The notes under the pieces were generated by a model that did no database searches, had not been told where the DNA came from, and saw only the letters and a list, made by a program, of their open reading frames with translations. Source: Anaeramoeba flamelloides (taxonomy: Eukaryota; Metamonada; Anaeramoebidae). Taken from it: DNA of 64,000 nt. This document shows positions 25,366-37,994 of this stretch, one piece after another; the first letter of the stretch is position 1, and every line of letters begins with the position of its first letter. The translations under genes and the position numbers were made by a program. The stretch covers positions 4,741,001 through 4,805,000 of the forward strand of contig JANTQA010000015.1 of assembly GCA_027625915.1 (NCBI GenBank), read 5' to 3'.

Positions 25366-26398
25366 TTTGTTTTTCAAAAATTTAAATCTAAAATTAGCTT
25401 TTAATTTTATTAGTTTAAATAAATAAAACAGTGTACCATTAGTGCATTTACCGTTGAAGAGACGATATAAGGCATTTTTATTATTTTTATTGATTTTGCT
25501 ATGGCTATTGTTATTATTAATCTTCATTTAAATAGTATCGGTTGCTATATTGTATTTTTTTTTTTTTTTTTATTATATTATGATTATTATTGGTGTTTAT
25601 AGCGCTACTTGAATGAAAATTTCTCAAAGAAAACCGAAAAAATTGAAATTCTAATAATAGAATCCAAATCTAATTTCATTAATTATATAGTGAATTTTTA
25701 TTATTGGTTTTAGATTTGAAGAGAGAAAATCCCGTTTTGTAATTTGGATTTATTAATAAAAATCATCAAATGGAAGAAAATCCTTTTCGAATTATTGGTG
25801 ATTTTGCTTTCAACCAATAAAACGATGAGTACTTTATTGCGAAGAAAATAAAGAGCTTTTTTTCTTCCATTTTTAAAAAAGAAAATAGAATAGAATTAAG
25901 AAACTTTATATTCAATATTCATAATAGTACAACCAGGGGCATTTTGTATGACAAGTAAAATTATAAATTATTGATAAATTGTAAATCAACTTCATAACAC
26001 AGATGAAGCAAATTTAATAGTATTATCATAAGATATAATGATGACCTTTTTATCAACTCTATCCAAAAAGGAATAAATAATACGAATAATTTTTATTATG
26101 AAAATAAAAATTTACTCAGACAAAGAAATCTTAGAAATCAAAAAGAGAGATTCGCAAAAGAAGAGAAAAATCAAAATTTCTTACCAAAACAGAATAAAAA
26201 AATATTATTTTACTCCAACACTAATGGGTTATATTGGCTTTTCCATTCGCCATTGTAATTATTGAGTATTATATCACTAATTTGAGAAGCCATTATCAAT
26301 AAAACCAAACAAGTCAAGTAATATATTGGCCATATAAAATAAAATTAATATAATCTATTTTATTGTTTATTTTTTTTTAGTTTTTTTTTTTTTAGCAA
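25366..26398. other. Intergenic, nothing recognised
   Basis: This stretch holds AT-rich sequence with homopolymer runs (for example 25555-25572). It includes the 3' untranslated region of the kinase gene. No repeat family member or coding exon is recognised before the element starting at 26399. Confidence 0.6.
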
Positions 26399-28068
26399 AA
26401 CTATTTTCCAGTCAAAGGGGAACAGCTGTAATGGATGAAATATATATGTTTAAAGGGTTTGTATGGATATTAGAAGAAAAAATTATATTTTTAAAATTTC
26501 CAAAACTGAAATCATTTTTTCACATTTTTGTTGTTTTTTTTTCGATTTTTTTTTTTAAATTAAATTCTTTTGTAAAAAATTTTTTTTATTACAAGATCTA
26601 TGAGTCACTTGGTAAAAATAGGTTATTCTAAGGTCATTGAAACTGTGGAAATTCTTGTTGAGAAATCATATTGATTTTTATTGCAATTTTATTTGGATCT
26701 TCTAATAGGAGATCAAAATGAACCTTGTTGTTTTTCTCAATAGAGTGCCCTAAGAATTTGAGTTTTTCAATTTTTAACAAGATTTTTTGATTAAGGGAGT
26801 AGTCATTTTTGAAAATAAAATGAAATCTTGTCAAGATCTTGAAATTTTTTTTTTTTGTAATTTGTGTTTCGACTTATGGAAGGGATGAGTTAGCCTCATT
26901 TAAACAATTTATTGATTTGAGTTTCTTTTTTGAAATTCAAAATTTACATGTTTACAATATAAAACCAAAAAAAGTTACCTATTGTTTTGTTTAAGAATTA
27001 AGTTAATTCTTGAAAATGGGAAAACAAATTTTTTGTTTTATGTCGGAAAGTATAGATTTCGAAAGCAAATTTTTTATTTGGTTTCTTTTTCTTTGATTAA
27101 TATTTCAATACAAATCTCAGTCAATAAAACTAAATGAAGTATAGGTGATTCAATAAATGAATATTCAGTAGAAGCTTAACTACAGTTTATCAATTAAATT
27201 GAGATCTATTAAGCAAAAAATTTTTTTATATCTTTCAGATTTTGAAAAAGTTGTTTTCTGATTTTTAAAAAAATAAAAAAAAAATGCAAAAAAATTTTCA
27301 ATTTTGAAAATTTTTTTTAACTAATTGTTTGGTGTTATTCACAAAAATCCTTATAACAATTCAATTCATTTTTGGCAGAAAAAAAATGATTTTGAATTTA
27401 GAGGATAAAATTAACTAATTCCCAAATATCTTCAAGAAAATTTTTTTTTGAAAAATCGAATTTTGTCTTAATACAAAAACAAAATTTTTTGGTAAACTTT
27501 TTACATGACTTTAAAATTTTGATTATTATAACTGTCCTACTATTCTTAAAAAAATACAATTATTTTTCAATTCGTTAAATATATCAATTTTTTTGGTTAA
27601 CCAAAAGTTTTATCTCAAAATTGAAAAAAAAATCTTTATATTAATATTACTGGTAACAAAGAAATGTTATAGTATAATAATGATTAAAATTGTAATAAAA
27701 GGGGTAAAAAATAGAGAAATTGTGAGAAAAAAAAAGAATTTAATAGTTTTCTTTTTCAGAAAAAATGGAAAAAAAAATTGTGATCACTAAACTAATTTTC
27801 TTTTATGGCTTTCTTAGTCTATCTGAATTTTTTGACACTTGGGATCTACAAAATTTGTAAGTAGAGAATACTACCAATAACATATTTTAAATTTTTGCCT
27901 TGTTATCATAGAAGACTAGTCCCTTAATTAGTTTTGTTTCAGAAGGATATCAAGTATTCTGTGAGAGTTTTAGTATTCTACTTATTCTTATTGAATCTTC
28001 AAAGGTCATTTCTAAAAAATATTTGATATTTGAAAAAAATGTTGGGCACCTTTGACTGAAAAAAAGTT
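26399..28068 (+). mobile_element. CAGTCAAAGG-family element carrying a second element inside
   Basis: The ends AACTATTTTCCAGTCAAAGG and, inverted, AACTTTTTTTCAGTCAAAGG match the copy at 735-1437; TA follows the right end (28069-28070), while the left flank is GCAA. Positions 26399-26790 and 27928-28068 align with the other copy read on its minus strand. The stretch between is an inserted element with TTAAGGG ends. The two copies also differ by a gap of roughly 170 bases in the left part. Confidence 0.8.
26795..27923 (+). mobile_element. Nested element, GGGACTAGT family (about 1.13 kb)
   Basis: It is bordered by TTAA at 26791-26794 and 27924-27927, with ends GGGAGTAGTC and, inverted, GGGACTAGTC. 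The paralogous empty site at 871-880 (minus strand TTGATTAATTA) shows that removing this element and one TTAA (or one TA) restores the target exactly. TTAA and TA duplications cannot be told apart here. No transposase frame is seen. An inverted copy lies at 29700-30822. Confidence 0.75.
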
Positions 28069-28558
28069 TATTTTCTTGATATTTAATCTATTTCTTGCTT
28101 TGAAAAAATTTTTTTATAAAAAAGTTGAATAAAAATGGTATAAAAATTAGTATTTCTTTATAAAACACTGGAAATTATTTTTCTTTTTTTTGATAAGGAT
28201 AAATATAAAAATGGGGTATATTTTGTTTATCTATAACCAAATTTAAAATAATATATAAGAATTTTTAATATTATTTTTAATAATTCAAAAAAAAATTGAA
28301 TTCAAATGCTTTTTGGAAATGTTTTTTTTTTTTTACTTGAGAATTCAAATTTTAAATATTGATTTTATGTAAAATTATATTTTTTTTAGTAACTTTCATT
28401 ATGTTTATTTTTGCAAAAAATGTGAGGATTGAACAATTAAATTTGAGAATGGAAGATTGATCCTTTTTTAAAAAAAATATAAAGGATTAGAATTTATTAA
28501 TTTTAAATTGATTCTTGCTCTTAGTTATGATTTTGGCTTTTTAAGAAGATAAAAATGC

Positions 28559-28583
28559 TGAAAAAAAATAATAAAAAAAAAAT
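28559..28583 (-). terminator. Pol III terminator of tRNA-Leu
   Basis: Directly 3' of the tRNA on the minus strand come a run of ten T residues and then a second run of eight, as expected for RNA polymerase III termination. Confidence 0.8.
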
Positions 28584-28661
28584 GGTAATGACAGGATTCG
28601 AACCTGCGCTCCGAAGAAACAGTCCCTTAAACTGCCGCCTTAACCACTCGGCCACATTACC
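28584..28661 (-). tRNA. tRNA-Leu (anticodon AAG)
   Basis: The minus strand folds into a full cloverleaf of 78 nt without intron. Acceptor GGTAATG pairs with CATTACC; the D arm is GCC..GGC with GAGTGGTTAA in the loop (A box GTGGCCGAGTGGTTAAGGC); anticodon arm GCAGT/ACTGT encloses the loop TTAAGGG with anticodon AAG, which reads CUU and CUC; the variable arm is a short stem (TTC/GAG), as in class II tRNAs; the T arm GCAGG/CCTGT has the loop TTCGAAT (B box GGTTCGAATCC). Base 73 would be A, the usual leucine discriminator. It sits alone between two inverted copies of a mobile element. Confidence 0.95.
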
Positions 28662-29699
28662 TTTCGAAAAATGGCTTATTTTGAGATATTGAAAATAAGT
28701 AATTTTAACTTGTTTTATTAAATCTCAAAATGATAATTCTAAATGAATTCTAATCTGATTTTAGAAGTTAACTTATTCGAATCGATACAAATCAAAAAAT
28801 TAATAAAATAGTATTACAAATCCTACACCAAATTGTTTCTTTTTTTCTTAATCATAATTGAAAAAACCCACCAAAATTATTATCAACTTAAAACTTTAAA
28901 CTAGTAAGATTTAAAATGACATTAAAAAAAGATAGAAAACAGAAAACAGATCAATTAATAAAATAAAAATATCCACAATTTCAATTCACATTATTCACTT
29001 GGTAACACTTGTAACTTTTCGAGATACTTATTTAACAATAAATCAAAAACAAGAAAGATTCAATTAAAAAATCACAAATATACTGATAAATTCAAATAAA
29101 TTTCATAAAATTTTTAATTTAATTTCTGATTTTATAATCTCATATCTCAACTTTTAAAACAATTCAAGAGAAAGAATATTTTGAAATTCAAGCAAATTTT
29201 ATAAAGTTTTTTTAACATTAAAACCCATAGAATGCTTTCTTCAAACTTGATTAAAAAAAATTTGTAAAATAGAAAATGAAGTAAAAAATCTCCGATATTT
29301 ATTTGAATGTATCAGTACCTAAAAGAATTCTCAAACTCGAAAGTGTCATTTATATTCTAGTACAATGAACTTTTGTAAAAACGAATATTAAACAAGTTTA
29401 TCAAATTTAAAAATGAAGAGATTAGGAATGTTTCGAAATTTTGACAAAATCAATTTGGTTTAAATTGATATAGGTCCTAATCAAAATTAAAATCTTTTTT
29501 TAAATTATTTTTTGTTCACAAAAAATAGGATATTTCAAAAATATATCTAAACTTAATTCGATTAAACTCTAAAATTAAAACAAAGATGGAAAATTCTAAA
29601 AAAAATTAATCCCACAATACTCCTTATTTTCAGAACAACAAAAATAAAAAAGATTCAAAAACAATAAATTCACAAGCCATAGTAAAGTTTTTCAATCAA
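28662..29699. other. Spacer between tRNA-Leu and an inverted element, nothing recognised
   Basis: AT-rich sequence without an open frame of interest or recognised repeat. It probably holds upstream sequence of the tRNA gene. Confidence 0.6.
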
Positions 29700-30822
29700 G
29701 GGATCAGTCTTCTACAACAACCTGGAAAAATTTTAAAATATGTTATTGGTGGTATTTCACTACTTATAAATTTTTTATGTGCCAAGTGTGAAAAAATTCT
29801 GATACACTAAGAAAGCCAAAAGAAAATATGTTTAATGAGATCAATTTTTTTTTTTCATTGTTTCCGAAAGAGAAAACAATTAAATTCATTTTATTTCTCA
29901 AATTATAACAAGTTTTTATCCCTTTTATTGTCATTTTTATCATTATTATACTATAAAAAGTCTTCGTTTCCAGTAATATTAATATAAAGATTTTTTTTCT
30001 TTTTTGAGATAAAACTTTTGGTTAGCCAAAAAAATTGATATATTCAACGAATTGAAAAATAATTGTATTTTTTTACAAGTAGAATAGTTATAATACTTAA
30101 AGTTTTAAAGCTATTTAAAAATTTTAGCAAGAAATTTTGTTATTGTTTTAAGAAAAAATTCGATTTTTCAAAATATAAAAATTTCTTGAATAGATTTGGT
30201 AATTAGTTATTTTTATCCTCAAAATTCAAAATCATTTTGTTTCTACCAAAATTAATTTAAAAAGTTCTAAGGATTCTTGTGAATAACACCAAACAATTAG
30301 TTAAAAAAAATTTTCAAAATTAAAAATTTTTTTACTATTTTTTTTCATTTTTTAGAAACCCGAAAATAAACTTTTTTAAAACCTTAAAAATATACAAAAA
30401 TTTCTTAATAGATCTGAATTTAATTGATAAATTGTGTTTAAGCTTCTACCAAATTTTAATTTATTGAGCACCTATACCACAATTAGTTTTATTGGCGAAG
30501 ATTTGAATTGAAATATTAATCAAAGAAAAAGAAACCAAATAAAAAATTTGCCATCCAAACCAATACTTTCCAACATAAAACAAAAAATATGTTTTGCCAT
30601 TTTCAAAAATTAACTTCTTTCTTAAACAAAATAATTGGTTACTTTTTTTTGGTTTTATATTGTAAACATGTGAATTTGGAATTCCAAAAAAGAAACTCAA
30701 ATCAATAAATTTATTTAAATGAGATTAACTCATCCATTTCATAAGTCGAAACAATAATTACAAAAAAAATTTTTAAAGATCTTGACAAAAGTTCATTTTA
30801 TTTTCAAAAAATGACTACTCCC
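29700..30822 (-). mobile_element. GGGACTAGT-family element, inverted copy (about 1.12 kb)
   Basis: It is the reverse complement of 26795-27923 along its length, with numerous differences. The left flank is TCAA (a changed TTAA) at 29696-29699 and the right flank is TTAA at 30823-30826, which is shared with the next element. The open frame at 30461-30700 on the minus strand shows no transposase motif. Confidence 0.75.
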
Positions 30823-30826
30823 TTAA

Positions 30827-32038
30827 GGGACTAGTAACTCTTATTTATTTTTTTTTTCCCAAAGGTAATAGAGTAATTATTTACATAAGGATACAATTAA
30901 GACCAATAAGAGACTTCGTTTGTCAACTTTAGAGAAATGAATAATCATTTTTAAAGATTTCATTTTTCCAATTGGAATTTTCAGTCAAAAGATCTGATCC
31001 TTTTTTGTTGGGTTTTTGGATCAAATGAGAAAAATAAAAATTTGCAAAAAAATTTATTTTAGAAGAAATATCACTTTTAGTAATTTTTGAGAGTCTTTAT
31101 GAACAAGTAACGTTGTGTATTTAATCTTATTTTAAAAATACAAGAAAAATAAATCAAATATTGTATCCTGGAAGATCTAAAAAATTTGAACATTTATTTT
31201 ATTCACAAATATTTATGAAATTTCTTGAAATTTAAAAGACTTGCCAATATACTTTTTCAAATATTTAGAGTATAAACAAGGAACTTTTGTATTAAAATCA
31301 GGTATTTGATAATAACTATTATTTTTATTATTATTAGAAATATGCATTTTGATTGTTTTATTTGTTCCAAAATCTTGAAAAAATTGAGAAATAAATGAAA
31401 AACCTATTTGATAAATTTAATCATTGGGCTGTTCATGACTTACTGAAATAATTAAGGTTGGGTTTATAATTATTGATTATAAATAATCAAATTAAAAAGT
31501 ATTTCTTTAGATAATAAGTTGAATTTTCCAGGTTTTAAAAAAGTATTTCGTGAGAATTTTTAAATCGATTATTTGGTTCTTTTTCTCATATTTTTTCATT
31601 CAATACCTAGAAAAAATAGATTTAGTCTGTTCTTTGAATCAAAAAATTATATTTTTTACAAGTTTAAAATAATTATTGTATTTTTTTTGAGATTAAGTAG
31701 ATTTTTTAAACTTAGTTATTTTAGAACTTAGCGGTTTCATTTCTAAAGTGTATTTTTGTACACTTCCTTTACAGGCAATAAGATTTCAATCTTCTTTCAA
31801 AGAAAATAATGTTTTTTGTAATAATTTTGAAATATGTTGAATTTTGAACTTTTCAAAAATGAGAAAAATGCATCAAACTTTTAAAAACAATAATTCATTT
31901 AGGAAAATCGTATTAAAAGTAAGTTCTGTCTTTTAGTTATCAGATTTTTACTTTATTATTCAATTTCAAGATATAGTAAAATTTTTTTTAATTTGTTAGT
32001 AAATTTTACTTGAAGATTTTTTTTAGTTTACTAGTCCC
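30827..32038 (+). mobile_element. GGGACTAGT-ended element abutting the previous one (about 1.2 kb)
   Basis: It starts GGGACTAGTAACTC directly after the TTAA that ends the preceding element, and ends with the complement of GGGACTAGTAAAC before TTAA at 32039-32042. Its right 190 bases match 63521-63720 in opposite orientation. The interior differs from the 26795-27923 type, so the ends are shared by at least two internal sequences. No coding capacity is seen. Confidence 0.7.
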
Positions 32039-32042
32039 TTAA

Positions 32043-32555
32043 AAAGAAAAAGTTGATATAAAATTGGGATCTTGACGCTTAGAAATTAAATCCTCAGTAA
32101 TCAAAATAGCTTCATTTGTGGATATGAACCATTAGAAAATCTCAACAAAAGGCACTTTAAAAAAGTTTGTAGGAAAAGGAAATAGAAGGTTTTTAAAATA
32201 GTAAAACCAAGATCATTAAGACTTTGTGACACATTTTTATTATTTTTTTGACACAAACCAAACAAAACAGGCGAACAACCTAACATGTGAAAAAGTCAAA
32301 GAGAAATAATATTTTTTCTTCTGAATAAATTATTTCCTTATTTTGTTTCTTAACTTGGTTTGCTTCATATTTTCATCAATGCCATCAAATGTGTTAACTG
32401 AATATTACATTTTAAAAGATTAAAGTAATAAATTTTGATTTATCTACAACTATAAATCACAATCTCATAAAATCAAATTTTATTTTTTTAATATTTTGTT
32501 TTTGAACCAAAAACAACAATCATTATCAAAAAGAAATAAATTACTACAACTCAAA
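32043..32555. other. Upstream region of Rpn12 gene
   Basis: It holds about 500 bases with less extreme composition at 32050-32300 (a minus-strand frame of 61 codons there has no family resemblance) and then an AT-rich stretch that should hold the promoter and leader of the gene starting at 32556. Confidence 0.5.
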
Positions 32556-33865
32556 ATGGAAGAACAATTATTCAAATTGTCTAAGGAATTTAAATTTCAA
32601 GTTGAGCAAAAACAACCCGATTCAATTGCTTGTAAAAAACTATTAACCAAATTAAAAATTGCAATGGCAGAAGAAGGAATTCTTTTTCCTGGAACCGATT
32701 TCCCATTAGATCCTAAAAATATTATTTTTGCTCGTAAGCCAAACAAACTTTCTTCTTTTTTTTCTTTTTTTTGTATTTGAAAAAATTCTTGGTTTGTCTA
32801 ATAATAATGAAAATATTACGATCTTCTGTCCTTAACATCCAATACTTTTTTTCCTATTTTATGTTTACTTTTATTCTTTTTCTTCTCTTTGTTTCAAAAA
32901 TAATAAAAAATCAATTTAATCGATACAAACCAAACTGAATCAACACCAAAGGTGAAGTTCTTGAATTAGCAGTTATTATGAGTGTCAAATTAGAAGACAT
33001 GGATCTTTTTGAAAGACAAATTTCTCAAGTGAAGCCATATTACTTTGATTATGGGTAATTTTCATTCTTTTTTCTTTATTCTTTTTTTCTTCTTTATTTC
33101 AAAAACCCCCTTTCGGTCTTTTTGTTCTCAAAACAAAGAAAACAAAAGCAGTAAACTTAAAAAAAGCTTTCAAAAACAAAAAAAAGAACAAAAACAACAA
33201 AAAGAAGACAAAAAAAATCAAAAACAAAAAAAAAATCAAAAACAAGTCTCATTTAACCTATCAAAAAAATTTTTTTTATTATTTTTTCAAACCTCAACCC
33301 AAAATATACTATTTTTTAATCAAATAATTAACTCAACACCAAACCACACTTAACAAAAAGGAATGAAATCAAAAAGTCTGAAAATGAGTTGTTAATTTTA
33401 GGGATGCATTTATTATACCTCCTCTCCCTGAATCGAATAGGCGAATTCCATACAGAACTGGAATTGATCGAGTTTGAGTCAAGGTCAAACCCATTTATTA
33501 AATTTAATCTCCAAGTTGAAGAGCTACTCTTAGATGGGAACTATTTAGGAATCCAAACAATTTGTGAAAAGCCACCATCTGACTTGTATTCTGTGTTTGT
33601 ATCAAGATTGAAGCTATCTATCCGAGAATTAATTTTAGATTGCGCCGATAAGAGCTATAAATCACTTGATTTGAAAACAGCTAAAGAATTTTTTATGATG
33701 GAATCTATCGAAGAAGTTAAAGAAATTGCAAAAAAAAACAATTGGCCAATTGAAAATGATAAAATAATTTTTGAAAATCTTGATGAAGACGAAGAAAAAA
33801 TCCCGACAAACAAAGTAATCAGAGAAATACTTGATTATGCAAAAGAACTTGAGAAAATTATTTAA
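32556..33865 (+). CDS. RPN12: 26S proteasome regulatory particle subunit Rpn12 (PSMD8)
   Basis: Non-catalytic subunit of the lid of the 26S proteasome, which degrades ubiquitinated proteins. Three exons: 32556-32733, 32952-33054 and 33361-33865, 786 nt, 261 aa, similar to yeast (274 aa). Phases match at both junctions: the first gives FAREVLELAVIMS, the second YYFDYGNEIKKSENELLILG, which has exactly the residue spacing of the animal protein between YYFDY and LLGLNLLFLL. Further diagnostic blocks are YLLSLNRIGEFHTELE and the C-terminal IREILDYAKELEKII. The ATG at 32556 is chosen because the 20 upstream codons lie in an A-rich leader; 32496 is an alternative start. Introns are 218 and 306 nt; the second ends in an unusual purine-rich AACAAAAAG acceptor and contains a long A/C-rich run with an accidental open frame. 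Confidence 0.95.
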
Positions 33866-35754
33866 GATTTTTTTATTTATGAATGTCTTTTTTTTTTTGC
33901 TTTCTTCTTGTTCTTATTTATTTTTTATATTTGTTTTGATTAGAAAATAAAAAAGGAAGATGACAAGTGAAAAAGATGAATTTGAGAAAAACTTCAAAAG
34001 ACCAATATTTTTTAAATTCTAATTTGGTAAATATTTCCTCAATTATTTTTCTTATTGGAAATCTCTATCAATTCTTTTTTCAAAATAATTATTTTTATTC
34101 TGCTATTTTTCAAATTTTGGATATTTTTTCACAAGTTATTTCTCCAAGTTCAATCTCATTTTTTTTTTTTTTTTTTTTTTTTTTGGTTTTTTCGAGATGA
34201 AAAAGATAAGATATATATATATATCCCTTAGCACCCCGGGTTTGCCTAAATTTCATTAAGTTTTTAATACAAGATTTAAAAGGATATTGATGTACCAATA
34301 TATTATAATTCTAATTTGTCTTTAATCCAGATTTGAATTATAATAAAAACTTAAAATAATTCAAAGATAAAGTAGTTATGTTATGTATTATTTTTTTTGT
34401 GTGTTTGGAAAAAAAAATAATTATTATTCATTTTTACATTTTCTTTAAAGATTTTTAATTTTTTGGATTTTTTAAAAAAAGAAATTTGATAACAATAATA
34501 GTAATTCAAACCCCAGTAAATTTGTTTATTAATAATAAAACTCAAATAATGTTGTGAATTTTATGATAAAAAAAAATAAATAAATAAATATATTACTGAG
34601 AAATTTTAATTTTTTTTTTTTAGATAAATTTTTAATAAATATTAAATCAAGAGAAAAATGGAATTCATTTCTTTAGGCCAAAATTAAAAATTTAATATGA
34701 ATAATATTCAAAAACTTTTATTTGAACAATAGAAAATAATACTTGAACAAACAAAAAAAAATTGTAAAATAATTCCATTTATTAAATTGGAATTAAACAA
34801 GTAAAAACTTTTTTAATAGATAAAGCCATTAGCACTAAATTTAAAAATAAAAATAAAAAAAAAAAAATAAATATTATTCAAAGATAATAAAATAATCTTC
34901 GAAACCAAAAAAAAAAAAAATTGAATTTTATTATTAGTATAAATTTGAATAATTTATTTGTGAAATTTGATTTTTCAATCTAAATTTCTACAGATCTTGG
35001 AAAATAATTTTTGATATATGGTCTCTTATCGAATAATATTGTTTATTTTATGTCTAGATTCCAAAAAGCTAAAAATTAAAAATATTAAAAATTACAAAAA
35101 AAAAATCAATAATTAATCTGACTCCAACTATTAACCCTTTATTTTCAATTTATAAAATAATTTTTGTTGAATATATTTCACAACTTTTACAATGAAAAAA
35201 AATATTATTTTTTATTAAATTTTAATTTATATTTTTTTTTTAAATTATTTATTATCAAATTTATATATATATATATATTATCATTGGAGAGTAATTAGTA
35301 GATAAAACAAATTTTCTATGTGATGTTAAAATATCTTTTGTAATGAATAAATTATTTATTAAAGTATTTTAGGTAATATTATAGCGCTTTTGTCCCCAAA
35401 AAAATTCCAGTAAAGTATGATATGTTTTAATCATTGAAAGTAAGAAGTTTTTGATGTGTTGACAAACTTTTCAAAAAAATTTTTTTTTTTTTTTTTTTGA
35501 CAAATTTGGAAAGAACAATAATTAAATCACTATAACCATGAAAAATTTTTACAATGTTGAAAATTTTATACAATTTATTTTTTTACAAATATATTTAACT
35601 AATTAATTTTTAATTAAAGATTTTTTCTAATTAAGATAATTAATTATAAATTTTATATCTTATAATCTTTTGATAACAACTCAAATTAAAAAGTGTGTTT
35701 CAAACTCAATTAGTATGTTTGGGGTACGAGGGGGTATATATTATTAAAAAAAAT

Positions 35755-36005
35755 ACTGTCATGAAAAAAATCTCTGACAGGATTTTTAATTGTTAATATT
35801 GGTAAAATTCTTGTGTAATTGTAAATATATTTAAAATCAAAGCCCTTTTTTTAAGAAAAAAACTTTGTAAATTATAACTCATCCACTTAATGGAATGATG
35901 ATTAATGAAATTACACTTGTTTAAAACACTATTCAAACAATAAAAAAAAAACAGAATAAAAAATATCATTTTCCAAACTAAAACAAACCTCTCGAAAACT
36001 CTAAC
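35755..36005 (+). repeat. Dispersed repeat, copy 2 of 2
   Basis: It matches 4070-4330. It ends about 25 bases before the next element (36029), just as copy 1 is followed by other repeats in the AP-1 mu intron. Confidence 0.65.
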
Positions 36006-36028
36006 TTATTTTAAAATAAGCATATCTA

Positions 36029-36430
36029 AACTTCAATTCAAAATTTTTGACACACCAAAATTCAATTATTGGAAAAAAAATATTATTCAATATATTCAAG
36101 AAGAAATGCCAAACTAAAACCATTTACTAATTGAATTGAAGTATTGTTTATAAATAACAATCTTCACAAAAAAAAAAAAACAATTTAATTGGAATTATTA
36201 TTAAATCATCTACTTGTAAAAAATTTTGGAGAGAGCAAAACAAAAAAATGGATTGATAAATTTGTTTAAATTTATTTAGGAAGATTGGTCGATCAAAAGG
36301 TTAGATACCATCAACTATTTTTATTTGGGTTCTTCTATTTTGAACTACTCAGCCTTAACCATAATATCAATTGTTAAAAAAAATTTGATCGTGCTTAAAT
36401 TTGTTATGTAATTCAAAAAGTGTAATGATC
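36029..36430 (+). repeat. CCAAAAATTT-family element, diverged copy
   Basis: TA precedes the start AACTTCAATTCAAAATTTTT, followed by GACACACCAAAATTCAA. The interior (TTTTGGAGAGAGCAAAACAA, ATTGGTCGATCAAAAGGTTA) aligns with 61458-61998 and 56845-57087. The right end is not intact or not recognised. Confidence 0.65.
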
Positions 36431-37994
36431 AATAAAAATCCAATGAATATAATGGTTTGGTAATCTGAAAAATTTATCAGATTTTTTGGAAAATAATTTT
36501 TTAAAAAATTATCATTTTTTTAAAAAAAGTTATTTTAATAGAAAAAATGGGATATATCAGAACAATAAAGGAATAAACATACATTCTTTCCAAAATAAAT
36601 TTTTCATAAATAGTAATAAATATAAATTTGTATTTCTACTTTCAGAATTATAACTGTTTTCTCTTGAACTTTTCGAAAAAAAGTTAACTGGAGAAGTTTA
36701 TAATTACAAAACAACATATAAAAGTTTTAAATCAAGAAGTACTGTTCATTTATCCTTATTATTTTCCCCAAATGAAATTGTTTAAAAAAAAATAAAATTT
36801 TTCACTTATTCTTTATTTTTTTTTACTAATTTTGTTACAAAAACGAAAATTATTGTAATCAAAACAAAAACCAATATTGAGAATATAAAAGCTAATTAAA
36901 AAAAATAATTACTTCGTTTTTTTTTTTTTTTTCTTATTGAATACTACATCACATATAGTATTCACCAGTATACCTATGCTCAAATCAGTTTTATATGACA
37001 ACTCTCTGATCTTTTCAGTAAATTTTAAATTATGAGTTGGATTTGTCAAAAATTTTTTCAAAAGTTTTGACAAATTTCAATGATTTTAATGTTATTTTGT
37101 TGATAAAACTTTTTTAATACTAAATTAATATCTCAGAACTCTACAATAAATTTTTTATTTTGATTATTCATGATTTGAATTGTTTTTTCATAATAAAACC
37201 TAAAGGATGAAATATCAAATTTAATAATATATTTATTGTTGGTTTCTTTGATCCTTTAATGTATTAGATTTTACATAAAAAAACAAGACCTTTTATTTTG
37301 AAATCATTCTGTATAAAAATCTACATATGGCTATTTAATGAACAGTGGGACTAACAGTAAAGTGTTTAATATTTGAATGATTGTTTTACTACAATTTTAT
37401 GGGGAATTTGAAAAGAAGAAATGGTACTCAAGAATTTACAAATGGTCTGAAAAGAAAATTTCAAGTTCATATATTGCGCTCAACACGAATAGTGCAATCC
37501 TCGCACGACAAGAATAACACAATCCATACAAATACTTTCAAGAGTTTTTCGAACTTTCAAACTGGCACCATTCAAGATTTCAATATCTGATATTCTTTAA
37601 TATTTTTTCAAATTTCAAATTTTTGATACAAACTTTTCAAAGCCAAAAAAAGAGCAAAAAATAACAATTATCAAAAGATAACCTTTTGAATTTAATTGAA
37701 ATTTTAGAAGTAATCGAAAAGAAAATATATGTTGGCTTTCAATAACCTGAAACCATTTTTGTGAAAACCAAATCGTGGAAAGTTGTTTAAAATACCTGTT
37801 TTCAAAGTTTGAAATATAAAAACTTTTTAAATTGAAAGTTATTGAAGTTTGATCTTGTAATTCCTTTCAAAATTTAGAACAATTTCAGAAAAACAAAACT
37901 ATTGTGAAGTAAAAAAAGTGACAATAATTTTTGTGCTACTCTTGTTGTTTATGGCTATTTTGATAGACATTTTTTAACAATTTCTCGGAATTTA

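Larger units (their letters stand above)
33866..37994. other. Intergenic region with two repeat copies
   Basis: No gene is recognised. The region holds poly-T (34160-34182) and AT microsatellites (34209-34223, 35262-35279), the second copy of the 4070-type repeat (35755-36005) and a CCAAAAATTT-family member (36029-36430). An open frame of 69 codons at 37381-37590 has ordinary composition (RRNGTQEFTNGLKRKFQVH) but no recognised family; it may be chance. Confidence 0.55.

Noticed and set aside
26399-32042. A transposase inside the inverted-repeat elements
   Set aside because: No frame in these elements is long enough or shows a recognisable catalytic motif; they appear non-autonomous.
33045-33353. 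Lys/Gln-rich open frame between Rpn12 exons
   Set aside because: It is A-rich intron sequence; the family alignment needs the junction 33054/33361.
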